Assembly (NCBI GenBank): GCA_029624815.1
Contig: JARSSH010000025.1
Span: 1 to 64,000 of the forward strand
Source of the DNA: Candidatus Competibacter sp.
GTDB lineage: Bacteria; Pseudomonadota; Gammaproteobacteria; Competibacterales; Competibacteraceae
DNA length: 64,000 nt
Direction of reading: 5' to 3'
The notes beneath the pieces were generated by a model, which was not told the DNA's origin, ran no database searches, and saw only the letters and a program-made list of their open reading frames with translations. Positions 7,035-16,472 of this stretch are shown here, in pieces (the stretch's first letter is position 1; each line of letters opens with the position of its first letter). The translations under genes were made by a program, and so were the position numbers.

Positions 7035-9119
7035 ATGACCGAGCCTCCGCACAGCAACAACAACCGCCTCATTCACGAAACCAGCCCCTATCTGCGCCAG
7101 CATGCCCACAACCCCGTGGACTGGTATCCCTGGGGTGAAGAAGCGCTGGACCGGGCCCGCCGCGAAGGCAAGCCGATCCTGCTGTCCATCGGCTATTCGG
7201 CCTGCCATTGGTGCCATGTCATGGCCCACGAATCCTTCGAGGACGAGGCCACCGCCCGAGCGATGAACGAACTGTTCGTCAATATCAAGGTAGACCGCGA
7301 GGAACGGCCCGATCTCGACAAGATTTACCAAACCGCCTTTCAAATGCTGCACCGGCGGGCCGGCGGCTGGCCGCTCACCATGTTCCTGACCCACGACGAT
7401 CATGTGCCCTTCGTCGGCGGCACCTATTTCCCCAAGACGCCCCGCTACGGGATGCCAGCCTTTACCGAGATCCTAAGCCGGGTCAGCGCCCACTACCGCC
7501 AGCATCAGCCCGAACTCCGCCAACAGAACCAGGCACTGCTGGAGGCCCTGCGCGCCGAAATCGCCACGCCCGCCGCGGGTGAACCGGCGGCCTTGGACGA
7601 TGCGCCGCTGCGGGCGGCGCGGGATGCGCTGATCCATGGCTTCGACCCAGTCAACGGCGGCTTCGGCGGCGCGCCCAAGTTCCCGCATCCCACCAGCCTG
7701 GAACGGTTGCTGCGGTGTTGGGCCGCCAGCGTCCGGGGCGACGCGCCGGACCGGCAAGCGGAAACCGTCGTGCTGTCCACCCTGCGAAAAATGGCGCTGG
7801 GCGGCATTTACGATCATCTGGGTGGTGGCTTCTACCGCTATTCGGTCGATGCCGAATGGCAAATCCCCCACTTCGAGAAGATGCTGTACGACAACGGCCC
7901 GCTACTGGCGCTGTACGCCCAGGCCTGGCGAGCGACCCAGACCCCGCTGTTCCGCGTGGTCGCCGAGGAAACCGGCGCCTGGCTGATGCGGGAAATGCAG
8001 GATCCGGCCGGCGGCTACTACGCCACGCTCGACGCCGACTCCGAGGGCGAGGAGGGCAAGTTCCATCTATGGACTCCCGATCAGGTCCGCGATCTGCTGA
8101 GCACCGAGGAATACGTCGCGTTTGCGGTCTGTTACGGTTTGGAGCAGCCGCCGAATTTCGAAAACCAGTCCTGGCATCTGCGACTGGCTGTCGAAATTCC
8201 CGAACTGGCCAGTCGCTTGGGGGTGGCGCCGGCGCAGGTCGGCGAATGGCTGGCCGCCGCCCGACGCAAGCTGTTCGAAGCCCGCTCGCAACGCATCTGG
8301 CCGGGCCGCGACGAGAAAATCCTGACCGCCTGGAATGGTTTGACCATGCGCGGCATGGCGATCGCCGGCCGCCATCTCGGACGGGCGGATTTCGTGGCTT
8401 CGGCGGAGCGCGCCCTGGATTTCATCCGCGCCCGGTTGTGGCGGGACGGCCGGCTGCTGGCGGTCCACAAGGATGGTCAGGCACGTCTGAACGCCTATCT
8501 GGACGACTACGCCTTTCTGATCGACGGCATCCTGGAACTGCTGCAATGCCGCTGGCGGGATGGCGATCTGGACTTCGCGCTGGCCTTGGCCGATGTGCTG
8601 CTCGAGCAGTTCGAGGATCGCGGGGCCGGAGGATTCTTTTTCACCGCCACCGATCACGAGGCGCTGATCCAGCGGCCCAAGTCGGCGCACGACGACGCCT
8701 TGCCGGCCGGCAACGGCATCGCCGCGCAAGTGTTGTCGAAGCTGGGCCATCTCACCGGCCAAACCCACTATCTGGAAGCCGCCGAGCGGACCTTGCGTTG
8801 GGCCTGGCCAATGCTCGAACAGCTTCCCAACGCCTGCAATGCCGTACTGGCGGCGCTGGAGGATTTGCTCGCACCGGCGCAAACGATCGTGTTGCGCGGC
8901 CAGCCCGAGGCGTTGGCGGAATGGTGGGAGCGGTGCGCCCGGCCTTACGCCCCGAACCGGTTGACGCTGGCCATCCCCGCCACGGCCGCCGTCCCCGCCG
9001 GTTTGCTGGCCGAACGACGGGCGGGCGCGGCGCCGGCGATCGCCTACATCTGCGCTGGGCTGGAATGCCGGTCGCCGCTCGCGACACTCGATGCCCTGGA
9101 GCGGGAGTTGGCCCAATAA
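7035..9119 (+). CDS. YyaL/DUF255 thioredoxin-fold protein with glycosidase-like domain
   Basis: The frame is open far upstream, but ATG 7035 gives the family-typical start ([20 protein letters not shown]), so the product is 694 aa. Residues about 10-175 form the DUF255 thioredoxin-like domain with a redox-like CHWC in [13 protein letters not shown]. The remainder is an alpha/alpha-barrel-like domain resembling six-hairpin glycosidases and N-acylglucosamine epimerases. The family (bacterial YyaL, human SPATA20) is widespread and lacks a firmly known reaction. The gene diverges from the SWIM gene, with a 174-bp region between them holding the promoters. Length fits the family. Confidence 0.88.
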   Translation: MTEPPHSNNNRLIHETSPYLRQHAHNPVDWYPWGEEALDRARREGKPILLSIGYSACHWCHVMAHESFEDEATARAMNELFVNIKVDREERPDLDKIYQTAFQMLHRRAGGWPLTMFLTHDDHVPFVGGTYFPKTPRYGMPAFTEILSRVSAHYRQHQPELRQQNQALLEALRAEIATPAAGEPAALDDAPLRAARDALIHGFDPVNGGFGGAPKFPHPTSLERLLRCWAASVRGDAPDRQAETVVLSTLRKMALGGIYDHLGGGFYRYSVDAEWQIPHFEKMLYDNGPLLALYAQAWRATQTPLFRVVAEETGAWLMREMQDPAGGYYATLDADSEGEEGKFHLWTPDQVRDLLSTEEYVAFAVCYGLEQPPNFENQSWHLRLAVEIPELASRLGVAPAQVGEWLAAARRKLFEARSQRIWPGRDEKILTAWNGLTMRGMAIAGRHLGRADFVASAERALDFIRARLWRDGRLLAVHKDGQARLNAYLDDYAFLIDGILELLQCRWRDGDLDFALALADVLLEQFEDRGAGGFFFTATDHEALIQRPKSAHDDALPAGNGIAAQVLSKLGHLTGQTHYLEAAERTLRWAWPMLEQLPNACNAVLAALEDLLAPAQTIVLRGQPEALAEWWERCARPYAPNRLTLAIPATAAVPAGLLAERRAGAAPAIAYICAGLECRSPLATLDALERELAQ

Positions 9120-9307
9120 CCGGCCTCTTCGCGCCGGATGCCGATGTTGGAGAGAAAAGACACCCGCGCGACGGCCGGTCGCGCCTATAATTGGGGGCAT
9201 GATCTTCGGATCGAGGCCAGAACCCAACATTCTTCCTGGCAAATCCGCGGGTTTCCAGGGAGGCATACATTAAAAACCATGACTTTTTTTGAAGAGGGCA
9301 CGTGACC

Positions 9308-10072
9308 ATGACCGCTCATCTGTACTTCTCGCTGATTCCCGAGGCGCTGATCGTATCCATGCTGCCGCCGGAACAGTTCGGGCAATACTACGCGACCGGC
9401 CACAAATACAAATCCAAGGGGCAGGCGATCTTTTTCGAGGTCGACCCCGCCTTCCGCAACGAATTTTTCGATGTCGAGGATGCGCTCAAGCGCTGCGTGC
9501 CGCATCCGGATGGGGCGCCGAAAAACTCGGTTTACATCTCGATCTACCGGGTGCTGGAGCATATTCCCACCAGCGCGCTGGGCAAATTGTATTTGAGCAC
9601 CGCCTACGGCCATACCCTGGGTTTGGAGCGAGGCCCGATCGCGCCGCGCGAAGCGCCGACCCTGCACATGTACCAGGATCTGGCGCCGGTCAACAGCCTG
9701 GTGGTCAGCACGCAAGACCCGGTGACCTACTATCAGAGCGTTACCAGTAAGCCGGCCAAGTTCATCCGCTTCCCTGGCCTGTGCTTCGTCGAACTCGGCC
9801 TGGGCGCGCTGGCGAGCGATCCCGAGAACGGGCCGGTGGGCGATCTGCCCTATTCGTTCATGCACCACCTGCGCGAAGCGCTGCTGGAACTGGAGCCCAA
9901 TAACAAGCGAACCAAGCTGGTGCATCGGGTTCATTCCCTGGAATTCCCGTACCGCATGATCAAAAGCGGTTTTTACATCGGCAACGGCGATGATTTGGCG
10001 TTCTACGCGATGCCGTCGCACGAAGCATTGCGCCGCGAACACAATAGCTGGTGGCGTTCGGCCAACCTGTAA
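9308..10072 (+). CDS. Conserved-looking protein of unknown function
   Basis: ATG 9308 is preferred over GTG 9302 because GAGGG lies about 10 nt before it. The 254-aa product begins MTAHLYFSLIPEALIVSMLP, has no signal peptide or clear membrane segment and contains several aromatic clusters (QFGQYYATGHKYKSKGQAIF; YHLREALLEL-like helices). No family is recognised. It stands alone after the YyaL gene and before a strong hairpin (10080-10108), so it is probably monocistronic. Codon use and GC match its neighbours, so it looks native. The ordered sequence and clear ribosome-binding site make it a real gene. Confidence 0.7.
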   Translation: MTAHLYFSLIPEALIVSMLPPEQFGQYYATGHKYKSKGQAIFFEVDPAFRNEFFDVEDALKRCVPHPDGAPKNSVYISIYRVLEHIPTSALGKLYLSTAYGHTLGLERGPIAPREAPTLHMYQDLAPVNSLVVSTQDPVTYYQSVTSKPAKFIRFPGLCFVELGLGALASDPENGPVGDLPYSFMHHLREALLELEPNNKRTKLVHRVHSLEFPYRMIKSGFYIGNGDDLAFYAMPSHEALRREHNSWWRSANL

Positions 10073-10079
10073 AAAAGAT

Positions 10080-10108
10080 GACCGCCGCCGGGATTCCCGG
10101 TGGCGGTC
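10080..10108. terminator. Bidirectional intrinsic terminator between convergent genes
   Basis: A perfect 13-bp stem (GACCGCCGCCGGG, 3-nt loop, CCCGGTGGCGGTC with one G-T pair) lies between the convergent genes ending at 10072 and 10134. The A6 run at 10071-10076 becomes a T6 run when read from the minus strand, so it should stop the response-regulator transcript best. Confidence 0.85.
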
Positions 10109-10133
10109 TCGTATAGCTCCAGACCGATGTCGG

Positions 10134-12704
10134 CTAATGTTGCAGGTTCGGGCTGATCCGCGGGCAACATGCGACCAGTTCCGTCAGCGGGCGCGGTTTA
10201 CCCACCCCATAGCCTTGGGCGTAATTCACGCCGATGGTGCGCAGCTTGGCCAGAATCTGATCGTTTTTGACAAATTCGGCGATGGTTTCCATGCCCATCA
10301 AATGGCCGACCTCGTTGATGGAATGCACCATGGCCAAGGATACCGGGTCGTTGGCCATGTCCTCCACGAACATACCGTCGATCTTGAGAAAATCCACCGG
10401 AAGCTTCTTTAGATAGGCAAAAGACGACCAGCCGCTGCCAAAGTCGTCGAGCGCAAAGCGGCAACCGATGCTTTTGAGGGCGCCAATGAAATGCAACGCG
10501 CTGCTAAAGTTGGCGATAGCAGCGGTTTCGGTTACCTCGAAACAGAGTTTGCCGGTCAGGCTCCGCTTGTTCTTCAGGCGCCCCACCAGGTATTCCAGCA
10601 AGGCGCCGTCGCCAAGAGAAAGACCGGACAGATTGATCGAACACAACGACAGGTTATCGAGGTGACCGGGATTGTCGGACAGCCAATTCAGCGCCGTGCT
10701 CACTACCCAGCGATCCAGCTTGACAGCCAGATGGTAATGCTCGGCGGCCGGTAGAAAATTGCCCGGCAACACCAGTTGACCGAATTCGTCCTCCATGCGC
10801 AGCAGCAATTCGTAGTGATAGCCTTCGAACCGGTCCATGGTGGGCACGATCGGCTGGAAGGCGAGCTGGAAGCGGTTTTCTTCCAGCGCCCGATTGATAC
10901 GCGCCACCCAATGCATTTCGCCTTGACGGCGGGAAAGCTCGGTATCGTTTTCGGTATATAGATGCGCGCGGTTGCGGCCGGCGTCCTTGGCGGCGTAACA
11001 GGCGCTGTCGGCGGCGCTGAGCACGCTGCCGGAGCTTTCGCTGGCGGCGTTGATCGACACCACGCCGATGCTCGCCCCCACATGGAAGGTTTTGTCGCCC
11101 CAGGCAAAGCGAAAATCGCTGACCGCCCGACATAGCGAGTTGGCCACCCGCATGGCGTCTTGCAGCGAGCAGTACTCCATGAGCACGCCGAATTCGTCGC
11201 CTCCCAGCCTCGCCAGCATATCCTGCTTGCGTACCCGCGCCTGCAGGATGCGCGAAAGCTGACGCAACAGCGCATCGCCGGCCACATGCCCACATGTGTC
11301 GTTGATGATCTTGAACTGATCCAGGTCGAGGTAGAACAGGGCGTGTTCGACGTCCTGTGTACGGGCGCATTCCAAAGCCTGCTGCAAGCGCAGCTCAAAC
11401 GTGCGGCGGTTGGGGAGTTCAGTGAGCGAATCGTGGCTGGCCTGATGGACGAGCTGCTCGGAAAGCAGTTGCGCTTCGGTGTTGTCCAGCCACGAACCCA
11501 CCAGTTCCACGGGATGGCCTTCGTGATCGCAGATCAGGCGCACGGTATCCCGAATCCAGCGCCAGCCGCCGTCGCGGTGGCGCAAGCGATATTCGCAACT
11601 GGTTTGGACGTACTCATCCTCGCAGTTCTGGCTGTGCTTGAAGCGCAAGCGATCCTCCGGGTGCACCAGATGTTCCCACAGGTGCTCGTCGGCGAGCAGA
11701 TCTTCCGCCCGATAGCCCAGTAAATCGCCGATGTTGGAACTGATGAAGTTGAGCGGCCGGCTGGAGTAGGGATCGCGCGAGTAAATGACCGCGGGGCTGG
11801 CGCTGACCACATGCTCCAGGCGGGCGCTGGCCTGGAGCAAGGCTTCCTCGGCCCGCCGGCGGCTGGTGACATCGCGAGCCACCAGGTAGCTGCCGGTGAA
11901 GCGGGCTTCCGAACCATTGCCTGAAACGATCGGAAAGGCGGTTACCTCGGCGACGATAAAAGGCTCCAGGGTCGGGGCGTCGTGCTGGAAAGCCGCTTGG
12001 CGTAGAAAACGCCACTCCGCAAGCTGGGGTTCCCTCACCCCCGCGGCCAAGCGGCGCAATAGGGACGCCACTTTGTCCCGATCCGGCGGAGCCGCCAAAC
12101 AGGTCAAGGGTCGATTCACCAGGATGTCGGTTTCGAAACCGAGCAGCGTTTTTACGCGCTCGTTGAGATAGGAAAAGCGCCCCTCCACGTCCAGCATGAA
12201 AATGAGGTCGGGGGAGTGATTGACCAGGAAGCGATGCAGGCGTTCGGACGCCTCGACGCGATCCCGCATCAGACGGTTGGCCCGCTCCAGCCGCAGCTTG
12301 CGAGTCGCGTTGGCAATGCTGGCCAGCAATTCATCGGGGCCAAACGGCTTGCGCAGGTAATCGATGGCGCCCCGACGCATGGCGGCGGTTGCTTCAACCA
12401 CCGAGGTCGTGCCGCTGATCACGATAACCGCCATGTCCAAACAGCGCTCAATCGCGAAATCCAAGACCGCCGCGCCGCCGATGCCCGGCATCCCCAGGTC
12501 CAGCACCAGCAAGTCGTAGCGATTCTCGGTCAGCTGCGTCAAGGCCGCCGCGCCGCCGCCGGCCACCGCGGCGACATAACCATGGGCTTCAAGCAACTGT
12601 TTGAGACTGGCCAAGAGACCGAGTTCATCGTCCACGACAAGAACCGAAAACGGTTCGTCCGGATCCCCCTCACTACTGTCGGCACCCTTCAGCAGCTTAA
12701 TCAA
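10134..12704 (-). CDS. Response regulator with PAS-PAS-GGDEF-EAL (cyclic-di-GMP turnover)
   Basis: The 856-aa cytoplasmic protein has a receiver domain at about 18-135 (phospho-acceptor Asp in VLDLGMPG, Lys in LRKPF), two PAS domains (about 150-275 and 290-415), GGDEF (about 425-580) and EAL (about 600-845). The diguanylate cyclase signature RLGGDEFGVLME is intact, with an inhibitory-site RKQD five residues before GGDEF. The EAL domain keeps the metal-binding set in variant form: ELLLR for EALLR, SINLS, EVTETA, LDDFGSG, LKIDG and ETIAEF. Both activities are therefore possible. It lies downstream of an HDOD-histidine kinase on the same strand, its likely phospho-donor; no separate membrane sensor is encoded here. 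Confidence 0.93.
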   Translation of the reverse strand: MIKLLKGADSSEGDPDEPFSVLVVDDELGLLASLKQLLEAHGYVAAVAGGGAAALTQLTENRYDLLVLDLGMPGIGGAAVLDFAIERCLDMAVIVISGTTSVVEATAAMRRGAIDYLRKPFGPDELLASIANATRKLRLERANRLMRDRVEASERLHRFLVNHSPDLIFMLDVEGRFSYLNERVKTLLGFETDILVNRPLTCLAAPPDRDKVASLLRRLAAGVREPQLAEWRFLRQAAFQHDAPTLEPFIVAEVTAFPIVSGNGSEARFTGSYLVARDVTSRRRAEEALLQASARLEHVVSASPAVIYSRDPYSSRPLNFISSNIGDLLGYRAEDLLADEHLWEHLVHPEDRLRFKHSQNCEDEYVQTSCEYRLRHRDGGWRWIRDTVRLICDHEGHPVELVGSWLDNTEAQLLSEQLVHQASHDSLTELPNRRTFELRLQQALECARTQDVEHALFYLDLDQFKIINDTCGHVAGDALLRQLSRILQARVRKQDMLARLGGDEFGVLMEYCSLQDAMRVANSLCRAVSDFRFAWGDKTFHVGASIGVVSINAASESSGSVLSAADSACYAAKDAGRNRAHLYTENDTELSRRQGEMHWVARINRALEENRFQLAFQPIVPTMDRFEGYHYELLLRMEDEFGQLVLPGNFLPAAEHYHLAVKLDRWVVSTALNWLSDNPGHLDNLSLCSINLSGLSLGDGALLEYLVGRLKNKRSLTGKLCFEVTETAAIANFSSALHFIGALKSIGCRFALDDFGSGWSSFAYLKKLPVDFLKIDGMFVEDMANDPVSLAMVHSINEVGHLMGMETIAEFVKNDQILAKLRTIGVNYAQGYGVGKPRPLTELVACCPRISPNLQH

Positions 12705-12985
12705 AGCAGCACTCCCGGCGCCTCCGTGGGCGTTTTTGCGAGGACTGGAAGCGATCTGGCAACAATGCCACAGTCGGTATCGAATTATTATTCACGGCAT
12801 ACAAGCTATCGTTGCATGAGCAACGGTCGCGCAACCAATCGATAAAGGTTACACCAAAATAGAATTATTGCATCCTGTCGGAATCGACGAACGGGATTGT
12901 TCCAAGGAGCACGGGCGCTTGGGATCAATGGAGATCGGGCCGAGTCGCGACGGTCTGGCGCGAACCGGGAGGGCAACTCTTGCCG

Positions 12986-15193
12986 TCAAGCCAGCGGTAA
13001 CAGCACCGTAAATATAGAGCCGCCCCCGCCGTTCGGACGGCAGAGGGCTTGGCCACCCAATTGATCGGTCAAGTTCTTGACGATTGCAAGACCCAGCCCC
13101 GCGTGTCCATCTCCTTTCGTGCTGGCGACAGGCTGGAAGATCTTGGCGCACCAATGATCGGGCAGGCCCGGGCCGGTGTCGGCGACGGCTATTTCCACAT
13201 ACTGGCGCCCGTGTAGGTTGATCCGGTTCTGGGTGGACACGGTAATTGTCCCGCCTTGCCCCAAGGCTTCGGCGGCATTTCGGATCAGGTTGAGCAATAT
13301 TTGCCGGATGGTGTCGCGACCGCGCGGCAACACGGGGAGGGCATCCGCCAGACTCAGCTTCAGACTAATGCCGTGCGGCCGGCATAGCGCGTCGTCCAAC
13401 ACGCTCGCCAGGCCCTGAACGGTCTTGTTCAGATTGACCTCGGCATCCTCCAGTTCGGCGCCGCCCGGCTCGGATAGGCGCCGCAGGATGCGACCGATTC
13501 GCTCGGTCTCCTCTTGCAACACTTTCAATTCATCTCGGGCGGCCTGTTTCTCCAACCTGGCCTCAAGCAGAGGAAAGTAGTTGCGCATGATGGTGAGAGG
13601 ATTGGCGATCTCATGCAGTGCGGCGCGCAACTGCTGCCGTTCCAGCAATCGCCGGTCGTTTTGGGCGCGCTGTCGGTTTGCTTCGCGTTGCCGCCGTGGG
13701 TCGATCTCGGTGGTAACGGCGATCGCAAACAGCCGCAGCAAACGGGTGCGGGTGAGCAGGCGTTGGAGTTGCGCGCGCGAGATCCCCATGGCCAGCACAC
13801 CCAACGGGCGTTCAGCGCCCGACAACGGCAGGCACAGCACCCCGTCCGTTCCCCATAGCCGGCTCAACTGACGGTCGATCACCCCGACGGCTATTTCCGC
13901 GTCCAGAGAGTGGCAGATTCGTTGTTCCCGCAACGCCCGGCTGAGGCTGTTGACGGATCCATTGGGATCGACGGCGATCTGGCGCAGCATCTCCTCGGAC
14001 GCGCCGCATCGCAGCGTGCCGGTCTCCGGATTCGCAACAAAAAAACAGACTTCGGCGATATCGAATAGAATCGTCGCGCAGCGGGCGATGGCCTGCGCCA
14101 GCGCCGGTTCGCTGTCGGCGCCGTGTATTTCGCCGCGCGCCTCGTTCATCAGGGCCCGTTCGTGGACCGCCTGCCCCAGCCGATCCTGGGCGACCATGGC
14201 TTCCAGCAGAGCCGACTGCGTATCGGGTTGATCGACCCGATCAGCCGCGCCATCGCTCAGGATTCGCTCATGGGCCGCCTGAGCGAACGAGATGTCGCCG
14301 GGAACCGTGGTCATTTTGCGCCCACCGCCGGCCACCGACATGTCGATCCCCAAATCGGCGGCCAGATTTATGACCTCGCGTTCCGCCTCGAAGCGCGCCT
14401 GCCGCAACAGGGTCCGGTTCAAGCCCAGCAAACTGTCCGCACGGACAAAAGTCTCTTCCTGGGGATCTTCCTCCTGGCTTAGGGCGTTGGCTACGTGAAG
14501 CAGGCGTGGCAACGGATGGACGCCGCGCAATTCGCCCGCATCCAGATGATGGAAGCGAATGGCGTCGGCCAGAAACGAGGGCAACCGCCAGGTTTCCACC
14601 AGCGCCGCGCCCAGTTCGCAGTGATCCGTATCGAACAGACGCTGTTCCAATTCCGGGATCTCGCGCGGCGAGCGGGCGAGATGGCGAATCTCCTGCATGG
14701 CCGTAAACGCCTTGCCATGGCGGACGCCGATGACCAGTTTGCCCAGATCGTGCAGCAACCCGCACAAGTAGGCTTCCTCGGGTTCCGAGTAATCGATGAT
14801 GACGGCCAAGCGTCGGGCCAGATGCGCGCAGGTTAGGGAATGAAGCCAGAACCGATCCAGCGCCGACGCGGAGATATCGCGCAAGGGTGTAAGCGATTGA
14901 TGGATCGCGGTCGTGGCAACGATGCTTTTAGCGGTTTCCACGCCCAGCGCCGCAAGTGCGGATTCCAGGTTCGCCCGACGCGATGTCCCATCGCGGCATG
15001 AGGCCGAATTCGCTACCGCTAGCATGCGCGCGCTCAGGATCGCATCGTAACCGGTCAGTCGAGCCAGCTTCTGAATTCCGGCTCCCGTGCTCTCGAAAGC
15101 TTCCAGTAGTTCTCCGACCACAGCCGGTAAAACCGGCAGCGCCAGCAGATCGGTGCTATCGAAAGGAATATGGGAAGCAACGACTGCTGGCAT
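12986..15193 (-). CDS. HDOD-GAF sensor histidine kinase
   Basis: The 735-aa protein fuses an N-terminal HDOD domain (about 10-215; LLHDLGKLVIG and PVLPAVVGELLEAFE) to a GAF domain (about 330-480) and a kinase core. The H-box is HEIANPLTIM (about residue 535). The ATP-binding domain shows N-box LLNLIRNAAEAL, G1 DTGPGLP and G2 GLGLAIVKNL. There is no membrane segment, so it is a soluble sensor. HDOD domains act as protein-interaction or signalling modules. Downstream after 281 bp on the same strand lies a response regulator with GGDEF-EAL output, its probable partner. The start at ATG 15193 has only a weak ribosome-binding site. Confidence 0.9.
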   Translation of the reverse strand: MPAVVASHIPFDSTDLLALPVLPAVVGELLEAFESTGAGIQKLARLTGYDAILSARMLAVANSASCRDGTSRRANLESALAALGVETAKSIVATTAIHQSLTPLRDISASALDRFWLHSLTCAHLARRLAVIIDYSEPEEAYLCGLLHDLGKLVIGVRHGKAFTAMQEIRHLARSPREIPELEQRLFDTDHCELGAALVETWRLPSFLADAIRFHHLDAGELRGVHPLPRLLHVANALSQEEDPQEETFVRADSLLGLNRTLLRQARFEAEREVINLAADLGIDMSVAGGGRKMTTVPGDISFAQAAHERILSDGAADRVDQPDTQSALLEAMVAQDRLGQAVHERALMNEARGEIHGADSEPALAQAIARCATILFDIAEVCFFVANPETGTLRCGASEEMLRQIAVDPNGSVNSLSRALREQRICHSLDAEIAVGVIDRQLSRLWGTDGVLCLPLSGAERPLGVLAMGISRAQLQRLLTRTRLLRLFAIAVTTEIDPRRQREANRQRAQNDRRLLERQQLRAALHEIANPLTIMRNYFPLLEARLEKQAARDELKVLQEETERIGRILRRLSEPGGAELEDAEVNLNKTVQGLASVLDDALCRPHGISLKLSLADALPVLPRGRDTIRQILLNLIRNAAEALGQGGTITVSTQNRINLHGRQYVEIAVADTGPGLPDHWCAKIFQPVASTKGDGHAGLGLAIVKNLTDQLGGQALCRPNGGGGSIFTVLLPLA

Positions 15194-15438
15194 GGTTTAC
15201 GATGTCCCGCGCTTCTGGGTATTTCAAAATATTTTTGTACATGGTGCTAAAATATCGTTACCGATTCCATAAACTCAAGAAAAATCGTATGTTATTGATA
15301 CACAATCATCGATTTATTTGGCTGTAAGTTATAACGTATATTAATTGAGACTATAAACAGGTATCGCAACCATGAATTTCAAGTATCGACTTAGGGAAAG
15401 CATAAATCCTGCCATTGTTATTTTTTGGTCGCTATTGT

Positions 15439-15495
15439 TTAACTAATTGTTTTTTTGATGTATTTATGTAGCTACATTATCAAAAAACCAGTTAA
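15439..15495. repeat. Imperfect nested dyad
   Basis: Outer arms TTAACT/AGTTAA and TTTTTTGAT/ATCAAAAAA enclose a perfect 12-bp palindrome ATGTAGCTACAT. The arms are separated by unequal spacers, so the structure is an imperfect hairpin or a cluster of binding half-sites in the AT-rich region upstream of the HDOD kinase. Confidence 0.7.
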
Positions 15496-15568
15496 GCAAA
15501 TGGTCGCGACGATTATATGTCCAAAATAAAGACATAAGACATCATAAAGCGACAATATTATTGCCGAG

Positions 15569-15589
15569 ATCGGTTCAATTTGAACCGAT
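15569..15589. promoter_or_regulatory. 21-bp perfect palindrome, operator-like
   Basis: ATCGGTTCAA and TTGAACCGAT are exact inverted repeats around a single T at 15579. Size and one-base spacer are typical of a dimeric regulator site. It is 376 bp upstream of the HDOD kinase start, and no regulator gene is beside it, so the target is unknown. Confidence 0.6.
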
Positions 15590-15745
15590 GCGCGGGATGT
15601 GACTGGCGTGAACGGAGTTAAGGGGTTGAAGCGAGGGAGGGGGAATGCGTGGAGACTATATTGCTGCCGCCAATGCTAAACGGGAGCCTGCTTCGGGATG
15701 GGCGGCGTGGGTTACGCATGGCCGTGAGCGCCGCGCATTAAATAT

Positions 15746-15782
15746 AATGGATTGATTATAAATGATTTATAATCAATCCATT
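15746..15782. terminator. 37-bp perfect palindrome downstream of the lipoprotein gene
   Basis: Two 18-bp arms (AATGGATTGATTATAAAT and its exact complement) flank one G at 15764. It lies 103 bp after the stop of the minus-strand lipoprotein gene. Read from that strand it is followed by TATATTTAATG, so it could be a terminator, but the AT-rich stem is weak for that role. A recombinase site or protein-binding palindrome is equally possible. Confidence 0.5.
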
Positions 15783-15884
15783 CAACATGGAACCGCAGCG
15801 GAAACAAAAGGTGTTGACCGCCATCGCAAAGCACCCGTGCGTGACGGCCATGATCGATCCGGTTGTGCCGTCGCGCCAGTCCGC

Positions 15885-16274
15885 TCAATAATCAGGGGCA
15901 TAGTCATCGGGATAACCGCTGCCGTAGGCAGGTGGAGAGTCGTAATAATCCGAAGAGGGGGGACGATAGCGGTTGGGGGGTGGCGGAACAAAACCGGCAT
16001 CGTCATCGTAATATCCTTGATGCGTTTGCAGGTAATGGATTTGTTGGTCGCGGTAGTCCATTTGGCTGCCGACGGCGCTACCTATCAGTGCGCCGGCTAC
16101 GCCACCGACCACGGCGCCATCGTGGCGATCGATCTGATGGCCGATGACCGCGCCCGCCGTCGCGCCCATCAGCGCACCGTTTTGGGTGTGGTAGTATGGC
16201 GCGCCCGGTGGAGCGCAGGCCGCACTCAAGCCCACGGCCGCGGTCAGAAAGACGATCTTGAATAGCGTGCGCAT
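15885..16274 (-). CDS. Glycine-zipper outer-membrane lipoprotein
   Basis: ATG 16274 is chosen because GGAGT lies 8 nt upstream and it gives a proper lipoprotein signal (MRTLFKIVFLTAAVGLSAAC, lipobox LSAAC). The 129-aa product then has a glycine-zipper segment (GALMGATAGAVIG and GGVAGALIGSAVG, about residues 35-70) like SlyB/RcnB-type 2TM proteins. A Tyr/Pro/Asp-rich tail (about 90-129) follows. Such proteins sit in the outer membrane and affect envelope integrity, but the exact role varies. A longer frame upstream has no ribosome-binding site. It is monocistronic. Confidence 0.82.
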   Translation of the reverse strand: MRTLFKIVFLTAAVGLSAACAPPGAPYYHTQNGALMGATAGAVIGHQIDRHDGAVVGGVAGALIGSAVGSQMDYRDQQIHYLQTHQGYYDDDAGFVPPPPNRYRPPSSDYYDSPPAYGSGYPDDYAPDY

Positions 16275-16472
16275 GACAGGGACTCCAAGGCAACAAGGCG
16301 GGTAGGAAAAGACGACGTTCACCATTGCGAGGTTAACCGCCAGTGAGCGTGCGTTATTAAAAACCCACGGACGCCCACACTGGCTAAGAACAATATCTCC
16401 TCGGCAAGATGAATGTTGCCTGAACCCTGGGTCGCATGGATGATCCATGCGGCGCGTCATTCGACGGTCAGG

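Larger units (their letters stand above)
15194..15884. other. 690-bp AT-rich gene-free stretch with three dyads
   Basis: Between the HDOD kinase start and the lipoprotein stop there is no convincing gene. Bases about 15215-15560 are strongly AT-rich against a GC-rich genome. It holds an imperfect dyad (15439-15495), a perfect 21-bp palindrome (15569-15589) and a perfect 37-bp palindrome (15746-15782). A 24-codon frame at 15372-15446 exists but has no ribosome-binding site. The promoter of the kinase gene must be in the left part. The composition suggests acquired or regulatory DNA. Confidence 0.7.

Noticed and set aside
15372-15446. A 24-codon hydrophobic frame in the AT-rich gap
   Set aside because: No ribosome-binding site and in AT-rich DNA; not strong enough to list as a gene.
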